Assembly: GCA_017411665.1 (NCBI GenBank)
Contig: JAFQPT010000069.1
Location: 1-11,335, forward strand
DNA: 11,335 bases
DNA from: Oscillospiraceae bacterium
Lineage (GTDB): Bacteria > Bacillota_A > Clostridia > Oscillospirales > Oscillospiraceae
Reading direction: 5' to 3'
The translations under genes were made by a program, and so were the position numbers. This document shows positions 5,444 to 11,335 of the stretch, piece by piece; the first letter of the stretch is position 1, and every line of letters starts with the position of its first letter. The notes below the pieces were generated by a model. It searched no databases and was not told the DNA's origin. It was given only the letters and a program-made list of their open reading frames with translations.

Positions 5444-6724
5444 TTACTTTGCGCCGGGTTTGCCGAGCATGCGGAACATGTTCTTCTTGTAAGCTTCTAC
5501 ACCGGGCTGGTCGAAGGGGTTGACGCCGCTTACGTAGCCGCTCAGACCGCAAGCCAGTTCGAAGAAGACCACCAGAGCTGCAAAGCCGGCTTCGTCACGC
5601 TTGGGAACGCTGACAACGATGTTGGGAACGCCGCCGTCGATGTGAGCTGCCATAACTGCCTTTGCTGCGGTGCGCATGATGTCGCCCAGCTGACGGCCTG
5701 CCAGATAGTTCAGACCATCGGGATCGCCTTCTTCAGCGGGAACTTCGAAGCTGTACAGGTCTTCGTCGAACATAACGACGGTTTCGTACAGGTTGCGAAC
5801 GCCTTCCTGGATGTACTGACCCATGGAGTGCAGGTCAGCAGTGAATTCTACGGATGCGGGATAGATGCCGATGCCGTCCTTGCCTTCGGATTCGCCGTAC
5901 AGCTGCTTCCACCATTCAGCGAAGAAGCGGAAGGAGGGTTCATATGCTGCCAGAATTTCGATGCCCTTGCCGTTTGCGTACAGGTGCTGACGAGCTGCAG
6001 CATACTGCCATGCGGGGTTTTCGGGGCTGCGCAGGTCCATTGCCTTGAATTCTGCTTCCGCACAAGCGATGACCTTTTCTACGTCGATACCGGCAACTGC
6101 CATGGGCAGCAGACCGACAGCGGACAGAACGGAGAAGCGGCCGCCTACGTCATCGGGAACTACGAACATTTCCCAGCCTTCCTTGGCAGCCATGTCGTGC
6201 AGAACGCCGCGGCGTGCGTCGGTAACAGCGGTGATGCGCTTGCTGCCTTCTTCAACACCGTACTTCTTGAACAGCAGACCCTTGAACATACGGAATGCCA
6301 GAGCGGGTTCCAGAGTGGTGCCGGACTTGGAAATAACAGCGATGTCGAAGTCCTTATCGCCCAGACGGTACAGGGTATCCATCAGGCCATCGGGGGACAG
6401 GCCGTTGCCAACGAAGATGATGTCAACGTCGCCTTCCTTCATGGTGGGACGCAGCAGGTCAACAGCAGCGCGAGCGCCCAGATAGGAGCCGCCGATGCCG
6501 ACAACGATCAGAGCCTGAGAACGAGCGCGAATCTTTTCTGCGCAAGCAACGATCTGCTTCAGTTCGGTGTTTGCGATGGTCTGGGGCAGCTGCAGCCAGC
6601 CGATAAAATCGTTACCCTTGCCGGTGCCTTCAGCCAGCATGCGGTGTGCGTCAGCAACTGCTGCGTAATCGGGGCCGTTACCGGTGAAGAAAGAGGAAGC
6701 GCCGGACAGATCAACTTTAATCAT
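5444..6724 (-). CDS. pgi: Glucose-6-phosphate isomerase
   Basis: This 426-residue cytoplasmic enzyme interconverts glucose-6-phosphate and fructose-6-phosphate. The two SIS-type sugar-phosphate domains are clear: VVGIGGSYLGARA at 74-86, ISKSGTT at 131-137 as phosphate-binding loop, and the first family signature DDVGGRFSVLSAVG at 191-204. Catalytic elements follow: GESEGKDG (277-284), His299 in FTADLHSMGQ, and the second signature at about 396-414 with FDQPGVEAYKK, whose Lys413 contacts the substrate. It is slightly shorter than the roughly 450 residues usual in Firmicutes, with no missing motif. AAGGAA lies about 9 nt before the ATG. It is monocistronic, with a consensus-like promoter upstream. 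Its last codons and stop are duplicated 337 bp downstream. Confidence 0.97.
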   Translation of the reverse strand: MIKVDLSGASSFFTGNGPDYAAVADAHRMLAEGTGKGNDFIGWLQLPQTIANTELKQIVACAEKIRARSQALIVVGIGGSYLGARAAVDLLRPTMKEGDVDIIFVGNGLSPDGLMDTLYRLGDKDFDIAVISKSGTTLEPALAFRMFKGLLFKKYGVEEGSKRITAVTDARRGVLHDMAAKEGWEMFVVPDDVGGRFSVLSAVGLLPMAVAGIDVEKVIACAEAEFKAMDLRSPENPAWQYAAARQHLYANGKGIEILAAYEPSFRFFAEWWKQLYGESEGKDGIGIYPASVEFTADLHSMGQYIQEGVRNLYETVVMFDEDLYSFEVPAEEGDPDGLNYLAGRQLGDIMRTAAKAVMAAHIDGGVPNIVVSVPKRDEAGFAALVVFFELACGLSGYVSGVNPFDQPGVEAYKKNMFRMLGKPGAK

Positions 6725-6782
6725 AGAATCGAGTTCCTTTCGTATATGTATTTTTGCTTAAGTTACAAAATTAGCTATTATC

Positions 6783-6810
6783 ATTATACACCCAAAATTG
6801 TAAAGTGCAA
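6783..6810 (-). promoter_or_regulatory. Promoter of pgi
   Basis: On the minus strand TTGCAC (6805-6810) is followed after 16 nt by a perfect TATAAT (6783-6788). The predicted leader is about 50 nt. It is the strongest promoter on the minus strand of this window. Confidence 0.8.
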
Positions 6811-6812
6811 AT

Positions 6813-6840
6813 ACAAAAAGCTGTTGTTTTTGTACAAAAA
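6813..6840. promoter_or_regulatory. Overlapping palindromes just upstream of the pgi promoter
   Basis: ACAAAAA (6813-6819) pairs with TTTTTGT (6827-6833), and bases 6827-6840 form the perfect 14-bp palindrome TTTTTGTACAAAAA. They lie immediately upstream of the -35 box, where an activator or repressor could bind. There is no further evidence of function. Confidence 0.35.
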
Positions 6841-6917
6841 TGAGGGGGGATTATCTGTGCAGGAAACAGGGAATGGGCGAGCCTTGGTCGTCCGTCTGTT
6901 CTGCGCTGCGCATCTGC

Positions 6918-6940
6918 GGGCGAACGCAGTTCGCCCCTAC
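6918..6940. repeat. Partial copy of the GGGCG hairpin repeat
   Basis: GGGCGAAC-GCA-GTTCGCCC (6918-6936) followed by CTAC has the same layout and the same CGCCCCTAC end as the right half of the element at 5019-5081. Confidence 0.65.
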
Positions 6941-6959
6941 AAATCGAAATTTAACATTG

Positions 6960-7069
6960 CCCTCTCCCTGGGGAGAGGGTGCCCCGCAGGGGCGGGTGTG
7001 GGGCAAAATAACAGAAAATCCCCCACATCCGCCCTCGCAAGCTCGGGCACCTTCTCCCCAGGGAGAAGG
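6960..7069. repeat. Two inverted copies of a roughly 48-bp hairpin repeat
   Basis: The left unit is CCCTCTCC/GGAGAGGG (6960-6979), GTGCCC with the mini-hairpin GCCCC-GCA-GGGGC (6981-6993), then GGGCGGGTGTGGGG (6990-7003). The right unit is the same design inverted: CCCCACATCCGCCC (7021-7034), a GCCC/GGGC mini-hairpin, GGGCACC, then CCTTCTCCC/GGGAGAAGG (7050-7069). Bases 6990-7003 and 7021-7034 pair as a 14-bp stem with a single G-U. It could act as a roadblock or RNA-end structure between the convergent ends of dac transcripts and the pgi promoter region, but no U-tract is present. Confidence 0.7.
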
Positions 7070-7129
7070 CGCGGGTGCACTGCATCTTCTTCAACTCCCA
7101 TTTGTCGGACTATGTAGTCAACAGCGTCC

Positions 7130-8278
7130 TCACACATCCCCGCCCAGCATCACGTCCACCAGCATCCCGAAAATCTCCCACAGGGTCATCCGTGCCACAT
7201 CATCCGCTGCGGTTACGGGCACATCCCACAGCAGAGCGTCTCCGCTGTACACCTTCACACTGCCGATTGGCTGTCCCTTGACCACGGGTGCCTGCAGCAC
7301 GGCTTCCAGCTCGGGCACAAAACGCAGCCCCTGTGCGCTGTGTTTTTCCAGCAGTATGGCCGTATCGCCGCCGTAGGTGGGCAGCACATATCCGGCCTTC
7401 CCCAATTCCACGGGCACACGGGGCAGCGGCACCGATGCATCCAAATCGCACAGGGTGAAGTTGGCAAAGCCGTAGCTGAGCAGGGTCTTAGCACTTTCAA
7501 AGCGATGGTCGGAGGTATCCGCACCCAGCACCGCTGCCACATATTCCATTCCGTCCCGTTCCGCCGTGGCGGCAAGACAGTACTTCGCCCCGTCGGTGAA
7601 GCCTGTTTTCAGGCCCGTGGCACCGTCGTAGTAGTAAATCAGCTTATTGGTGTTGGACAGTCCGAATTCCCCGTCGCGGGCGGTGTCCATCCAGATGGTG
7701 GAAAATTCCTTGACCGCACCGTGTCCGATGAGCTCCCGTGCCATGACTGCCACGTCGTAGGCGCAGGAATAATGGGCCTCCTCGTCAAACAGTCCCGTAC
7801 AGTTGGTGAAGTGGGTGTTCACCATGCCCAGCTGTGCTGCGCGGTCGTTCATGCGCTGTACAAAGGCCTGCTCCGTTCCGCTGATGTGCTCCGCCATGGC
7901 CACGCTGCAGTCGTTGGCTGAGACCACCGTGATGCACTTGACCATCTCGCGGACGGTCATCTGCTCCCCCTCCTCCAGCCAAATCTGACTGCCGCCCATG
8001 CCCGCTGCGATACGGCTTGCGGTGACCCGTTCCTCCCAGTCAAGGCTGCCTGCCTCGATGGCTTCCATGATGAGCAGCAGGGTCATGACCTTGGTGACCG
8101 AGGCGATATGCCGTTTGGAACGGGCATCTTTTTCGTAAATCACCGTACCTGTCTGCTGCTCCATGAGACAGGCGGCAGGGGCGTCAATGACGATGGCATC
8201 GTCTGTGAGTGGAAGCGCGGCATGGATGGGGGTGGTCAGCAGCACAACAGCCAGCAGGAAGCCGATCATAGCCTTCAT
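7130..8278 (-). CDS. D-alanyl-D-alanine carboxypeptidase (S11 family, DacF/PBP5-like)
   Basis: This 382-residue secreted penicillin-binding protein removes the terminal D-Ala from peptidoglycan pentapeptides and so limits cross-linking. Residues 1-20 are a signal peptide (MKAMIGFLLAVVLLTTPIHA), with likely cleavage after IHA. The catalytic triad of motifs is complete: S60-V-T-K63 (nucleophile and base), S120-A-N122 and K224-T-G226. A beta-rich PBP5-type C-terminal domain occupies roughly 275-355, and residues 360-378 (VARMTLWEIFGMLVDVMLGG) look like the amphipathic helix that holds such enzymes on the membrane. The start at 8278 is preferred because GGAGGAG lies 5 nt upstream and a signal peptide follows; a frame open a further 40 codons upstream runs through repeat DNA. 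A weak -10 box TATACT lies at 8310-8315. The sporulation-linked or vegetative role cannot be told from here. Confidence 0.95.
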   Translation of the reverse strand: MKAMIGFLLAVVLLTTPIHAALPLTDDAIVIDAPAACLMEQQTGTVIYEKDARSKRHIASVTKVMTLLLIMEAIEAGSLDWEERVTASRIAAGMGGSQIWLEEGEQMTVREMVKCITVVSANDCSVAMAEHISGTEQAFVQRMNDRAAQLGMVNTHFTNCTGLFDEEAHYSCAYDVAVMARELIGHGAVKEFSTIWMDTARDGEFGLSNTNKLIYYYDGATGLKTGFTDGAKYCLAATAERDGMEYVAAVLGADTSDHRFESAKTLLSYGFANFTLCDLDASVPLPRVPVELGKAGYVLPTYGGDTAILLEKHSAQGLRFVPELEAVLQAPVVKGQPIGSVKVYSGDALLWDVPVTAADDVARMTLWEIFGMLVDVMLGGDV

Positions 8279-8309
8279 AGGTTCTCCTCCCGAATCTCGT
8301 TTTTGATGG

Positions 8310-8315
8310 AGTATA
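8310..8315 (-). promoter_or_regulatory. Possible -10 box of the carboxypeptidase gene
   Basis: TATACT on the minus strand lies 31 nt before the start codon. No convincing -35 box is seen 16-18 nt upstream, so another sigma factor or an activator may be needed, or the site may be spurious. Confidence 0.3.
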
Positions 8316-8379
8316 TGCGAAAAAAGAGGGGAGTAGAAGCAGCGAAACGAGCAAACCATCAAAGCGTGAACGGAAGGCT

Positions 8380-8415
8380 GTAGGGGCGAGTCATGCACTC
8401 CTCTGCAATGCCCCT
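8380..8415. repeat. Degenerate copy of the GTAGGGGCGA repeat
   Basis: The segment opens with GTAGGGGCGA, identical to the left end of the element at 5019, has a small GAGT/ACTC hairpin, and closes with GCCCCT pairing with AGGGGC (8382-8387). The remainder of 8279-8490 shows no gene. Confidence 0.5.
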
Positions 8416-8490
8416 CGCGGACTTCGTATCGCTGTTTCGCTCGTCCGTTTCCGTGCGTCTACATTTTACAAATCATTCACAGTCGGTGTA

Positions 8491-8519
8491 TTGCGTTTTA
8501 TACAATGGAATACTATAAT
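8491..8519 (+). promoter_or_regulatory. Promoter of the marR-ABC operon
   Basis: TTGCGT at 8491-8496 and a perfect TATAAT at 8514-8519 are 17 nt apart. The leader to the TTG start would be about 45 nt and contains the inverted repeat described next. Confidence 0.8.
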
Positions 8520-8531
8520 GAACCCATGTTA

Positions 8532-8557
8532 AAAATTAATACCCGTTAATTAATTTT
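8532..8557. promoter_or_regulatory. Candidate MarR operator
   Basis: AAAATTAAT at 8532-8540 and ATTAATTTT at 8549-8557 are perfect 9-bp inverse arms with an 8-nt centre. The site sits between the -10 box and the ribosome site of the MarR gene, the usual place for autorepression by this family. The binding itself is inferred. Confidence 0.6.
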
Positions 8558-8570
8558 GGAGGTGAAGGAT

Positions 8571-9020
8571 TTGAAAGCCCATGATTTGGCAAAGCAGCTG
8601 CTGGACGCCACTCATCCCAAGGAAAAGCGACGGCCTCCTTCGGAGCTGGAGCGGCACGAGCATGTAAAGGACGGCACCATCCGCTATTTATTTGAACACG
8701 ACTGCGTGGCGACCCCTGCGCAGCTGACGGAATTTTTCGGATTCTCACAGGCGCGGCTGACGAAAATCCTGTCGGAGCTGGAGGCGGAGGGGATGATTGT
8801 CCGTCAAAACGACCCTGCCGACCGACGCCGTGTCATCGTGCATCTGACCGATGAAGGGCTGCTGTATGCAGGGGCCAGGCATCTGGCGATGATGGAGCGG
8901 CTGATTTTGATGATCCGATATCTGGGAGAAACGGATGCGGAGCATCTGATTCGGATTCTGGGAAAGCTGAACGAATTCAACAGCATATATCCCTGCGATT
9001 GCTGCGGAAAGGAAGCATAA
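8571..9020 (+). CDS. MarR-family transcriptional regulator
   Basis: This 149-residue winged-helix protein is the first gene of a MarR-ABC-ABC operon. The DNA-binding domain spans about 35-97: TIRYLFEHD, then TPAQLTEFFGFSQARLTKILSELEAEGMI (48-76) as helix-turn-helix, and the wing with DPADRRRVIVHLTDEG at 81-96, the classical MarR wing. Helices 100-138 would form the dimer interface. The C-terminus ends in YPCDCCGKEA with Cys142, Cys144 and Cys145, an unusual tail that could bind metal or sense oxidants; Cys45 is the only other one seen. The TTG at 8571 is chosen because GGAGG (8558-8562) is 8 nt upstream; in-frame TTG and GTG codons at 8556 and 8562 overlap that site. It ends directly against the ATG of the exporter gene. 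It probably represses the operon until a toxic ligand or stress is sensed. Confidence 0.9.
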   Translation: MKAHDLAKQLLDATHPKEKRRPPSELERHEHVKDGTIRYLFEHDCVATPAQLTEFFGFSQARLTKILSELEAEGMIVRQNDPADRRRVIVHLTDEGLLYAGARHLAMMERLILMIRYLGETDAEHLIRILGKLNEFNSIYPCDCCGKEA

Positions 9021-10823
9021 ATGCGAAACATATTGAAACTACTGAAGCCTCATAAACTTTCGGTGCTGCTGGTTGTGTGTCTGCTGCTGGTGCAGGCACT
9101 GTGCGAGCTGCAGCTGCCGGGGCTCATGAGCAATATTGTGGACATCGGGCTCACCCGCGGCGGTGTGGCCGATGCGGACGAGGCCTATATGGCGCTGGTG
9201 GCTGCAGGCATGGCGGACACCGAGGTGCAGATGCACTATCTGTGGACCATGGGCGGCAGGATGGGTCTGATGGCACTGGCTGCCGCAGGAGCTGCGGTGC
9301 TCATCGGCTATATTTCCAGCAAGGTCGGCTCACAGGTGGGCCGTGACCTGCGCCGCGACGTGTTTTATAAGGTCATTCGCTTCTCTCACAAGGAGCTGGA
9401 CGATTTTTCCACCGCCTCTCTGATTACCCGTACCACCAACGACATTATGCAGGTGCAGATGGTCATCACCATGATTTTGCGTATGGTGCTGTTTGCGCCC
9501 ATTATGGGCATGGGCGGCATTTTCATGGTGGCCACCACCCGCTCGGGTCTGGGCTGGATTATTGTGGCGGCGGTATTCTGCCTGTTTTTGCTGCTGATGG
9601 TACTGCTGCTGGTGGCAATGCCCAAATTCAAAAAGATGCAGACCCTCGTGGACAACGTCAACCTTGTCTCCCGCGAAATCCTCACGGGTCTGCCCGTCAT
9701 CCGCGCCTTCAGCCGTGAACGGCAGGAGGAGCAGCGCTTTGACAAGGCAAACACCGAGCTGCGTGACACCCAGCTGTTCACAGGCCGCACCATGGCAGCC
9801 ATGATGCCCTTTATGAACCTCATCATGTACGGTATCTCCATCGCCATTGTCTGGTTCGGCGCGGCGGCGATTCAGGAAAACAGTCTGGAAATCGGGGATA
9901 TGATGGCGTTTATGAACTACAGCATGCAGATCGTGTTCTCCTTTATGATGCTGTCTATGATTTCCATTATGGCACCCCGTGCCATTGTGGCGGCTGACCG
10001 CATTTGGGAGGTGCTGGAAACCGAACCCGTCATCTCCGAGCCCTTTGCACCCATGCAGCCCTGCGGAAAGGGGGAAGTGCGCTTCGACCACGTATCTTTC
10101 CGCTACCCCGGTGCGGAAGAGTGTGCACTGGAGGACATTACCTTCACCGCCGCACCCGGCACCACCACCGCCATCATCGGCTCTACGGGCAGCGGCAAGA
10201 CCACTCTGCTGAATCTCATTCCACGCTTTTATGACGTTACGGAAGGCGCAGTCATGCTGGATGATACAGACGTCCGAGATATTTCCTTGAAAGCACTTCG
10301 CGACCGACTGGGCTACGTACCCCAAAAGGCGGTGCTGTTCAGCGGCACCATTGCCTCCAATATCGGATACGCAGGGGATGTGGACACCGATACCATGGAA
10401 GCTGCAGCGGCTGTGGCGCAGGCGGCGGAGTTCATCGGCGAGAAGGCCGAGGGCTACGAGAGCCACATCGCACAGGGCGGCAGCAATGTGTCGGGCGGTC
10501 AGAAGCAGCGACTGTCCATTGCCCGTGCGGTGGCTTCCAAGCCCGATGTGTACCTGTTTGACGACAGCTTCTCTGCGTTGGACTACAAGACCGATGCCGC
10601 TCTCCGCAAGGAACTGGGAGAACACGCTGCCGACGCCACGGTCATCATCGTGGGGCAGCGCATTGCCACGGTCATGCATGCAGACCAAATCATTGTGTTG
10701 AAGGAAGGCAGAATCGACGGCATCGGTACCCATGCCGAGCTGCTGCAGTCCTGCGAGACCTATAAAGAAATTGCCGTCAGTCAGCTGTCGGCAAAGGAAT
10801 TGGGACTGGAGGTGGATGCATAA
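9021..10823 (+). CDS. ABC exporter half-transporter with degenerate ATP site
   Basis: This 600-residue protein is a type IV (B-family) exporter half: about six membrane segments (roughly 14-34, 80-98, 150-172, 178-200, 265-285, 295-318), then an ATPase domain from 350. Motifs: Tyr362 as A-loop, Walker A GSTGSGKTT (387-395), Q-loop Gln435, signature VSGGQ (490-494), Walker B YLFDD (511-515), D-loop SALD (518-521). The residue after Walker B Asp514 is Asp515, not the catalytic Glu, and the switch position reads IVGQR with Gln546 in place of His. This pair marks the non-hydrolysing subunit of heterodimers, as in TAP1 (Asp and Gln) and, for the Asp, TM287 or BmrC. The ATG follows the MarR stop directly, and its own stop overlaps the next ATG by one base. 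The cargo is probably a drug or lipid-like compound; the sequence does not say. Confidence 0.95.
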   Translation: MRNILKLLKPHKLSVLLVVCLLLVQALCELQLPGLMSNIVDIGLTRGGVADADEAYMALVAAGMADTEVQMHYLWTMGGRMGLMALAAAGAAVLIGYISSKVGSQVGRDLRRDVFYKVIRFSHKELDDFSTASLITRTTNDIMQVQMVITMILRMVLFAPIMGMGGIFMVATTRSGLGWIIVAAVFCLFLLLMVLLLVAMPKFKKMQTLVDNVNLVSREILTGLPVIRAFSRERQEEQRFDKANTELRDTQLFTGRTMAAMMPFMNLIMYGISIAIVWFGAAAIQENSLEIGDMMAFMNYSMQIVFSFMMLSMISIMAPRAIVAADRIWEVLETEPVISEPFAPMQPCGKGEVRFDHVSFRYPGAEECALEDITFTAAPGTTTAIIGSTGSGKTTLLNLIPRFYDVTEGAVMLDDTDVRDISLKALRDRLGYVPQKAVLFSGTIASNIGYAGDVDTDTMEAAAAVAQAAEFIGEKAEGYESHIAQGGSNVSGGQKQRLSIARAVASKPDVYLFDDSFSALDYKTDAALRKELGEHAADATVIIVGQRIATVMHADQIIVLKEGRIDGIGTHAELLQSCETYKEIAVSQLSAKELGLEVDA

Positions 10824-11335
10824 TGGCACAGCGCAAAGAAGAACGCAGACCCCGTCCCCACGGTCACCACGGCCCTTCCGGCATGATGCAGGAGAAGGCA
10901 AAGGACTTCAAGGGCACCATCAAGAAGCTCATTCGGTACATTGGCGGATACAAGTATCTGATGCTGCTGGTGTGCGCATTTTCCGCGATTTCCACCGTGT
11001 TTTATGTGCTGGGCCCCAAGGTGCTGGGGCAGGCCACCACGGAGCTGTTCAACGGCGTAATGGCAAAGGTCATGGGCACAGGGGGCATCAACTTCGGTGC
11101 CATCGGCTCGATTTTGCTGAAGGTCATCGGCATTTACCTGTTCAGTGAGCTGTGCGGATTTTTCTCCGCCATCACCATGACCCATATCGTCCAGAACACC
11201 ACCTATCGCATGCGCAGGGAGCTGAACGAAAAAATCAGCCGTATGCCCATGAAGTATTTTGAGAAAAACACCGTGGGCGAAGTCCTCAGCCGCATCACCA
11301 ACGACGTGGACACCCTCGGACAGGGCCTCGACCGC
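10823..11335 (+). CDS. Partner ABC exporter half-transporter, N-terminal part (cut by window end)
   Basis: The first 171 codons of a second exporter half, open to the window edge. The ATG overlaps the TAA of the preceding gene (TAATG), so it is translationally coupled. It begins with a polar, basic, His- and Gly-rich tail (1-20), then an amphipathic elbow KAKDFKGTIKKLIRYI (25-40), a first membrane segment at about 43-65, and a second at about 92-118. Residues 128-171 (YRMRRELNEKISRMP, YFEKNTVGEVLSRITNDVD) are the intracellular loop with coupling-helix features typical of this family. The ATPase domain is outside the window. As the first subunit has the degenerate site, this one is expected to carry the intact catalytic Glu and switch His. 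The pair would form one heterodimeric exporter. Confidence 0.93.
   Translation, partial: MAQRKEERRPRPHGHHGPSGMMQEKAKDFKGTIKKLIRYIGGYKYLMLLVCAFSAISTVFYVLGPKVLGQATTELFNGVMAKVMGTGGINFGAIGSILLKVIGIYLFSELCGFFSAITMTHIVQNTTYRMRRELNEKISRMPMKYFEKNTVGEVLSRITNDVDTLGQGLDR

Noticed and set aside
5642..7117. Long open frame antisense to pgi, extending through the promoter and repeats
   Set aside because: It is a codon-bias shadow of pgi with Cys- and Gln-rich low-sense sequence.
8279..8398. 40-residue N-terminal extension of the carboxypeptidase
   Set aside because: The internal ATG at 8278 has a GGAGGAG site and begins a proper signal peptide; the extension runs into a repeat.
9330..10901. Long open frame antisense to the first ABC exporter gene
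   Set aside because: It is a shadow of a real gene with all ABC motifs on the plus strand; the antisense product is His- and Gly-rich and unrecognisable.

Overview
The window reads as a chromosomal stretch from an anaerobic, gut-type Clostridia (Oscillospirales-like Firmicutes). This is inferred from the strong GGAGG ribosome sites, the GC-rich codon usage, the class of 3-phosphoglycerate dehydrogenase, the MarR plus ABC-pair operon, and the hairpin-rich intergenic repeats. No rRNA, tRNA, CRISPR array, transposase or phage gene is visible. Most genes are housekeeping or small accessory genes; the unusual material lies between them.

Layout. 1-1884 (+): the end of serC, serA overlapping it by 4 nt, and a small membrane-anchored protein of unknown function, closed by a perfect 16-bp terminator hairpin. 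1885-2577: a 690-bp gene-free stretch packed with hairpins, a possible three-way junction and a 15-bp direct repeat. 2578-3030 (-): a YhcH/DUF386 cupin-like protein, divergent from a LysR regulator (3208-4083, +). 4084-4388: interspersed hairpin repeats. 4415-4846 (-): a small P-loop protein whose stop codon lies inside a 28-bp palindromic terminator. 4847-5443: repeats, including a duplicated copy of the 3' end of pgi. 5444-6724 (-): pgi. 6725-7129: the pgi promoter and a large inverted pair of repeat units. 7130-8278 (-): a secreted D-Ala-D-Ala carboxypeptidase. 8571-11335 (+): a MarR regulator and two ABC exporter half-transporters, the second cut by the window end.

How the genes work together. 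serC and serA supply two of the three steps of serine synthesis from 3-phosphoglycerate; pgi supplies fructose-6-phosphate to glycolysis. The carboxypeptidase trims peptidoglycan. The MarR protein probably represses its own operon, which encodes a heterodimeric exporter whose first subunit carries the degenerate ATP site (Asp for the catalytic Glu, Gln for the switch His). LysR may control the divergent YhcH-like gene.

The best lead for something undescribed is at 5082-5463. The last codons, stop and downstream hairpin of pgi are present twice, 337 bp apart, around an insert made almost wholly of palindromes. Next come the structured region at 2031-2427 and a hairpin repeat family with one shared architecture at 4284-4370 and 6960-7069.
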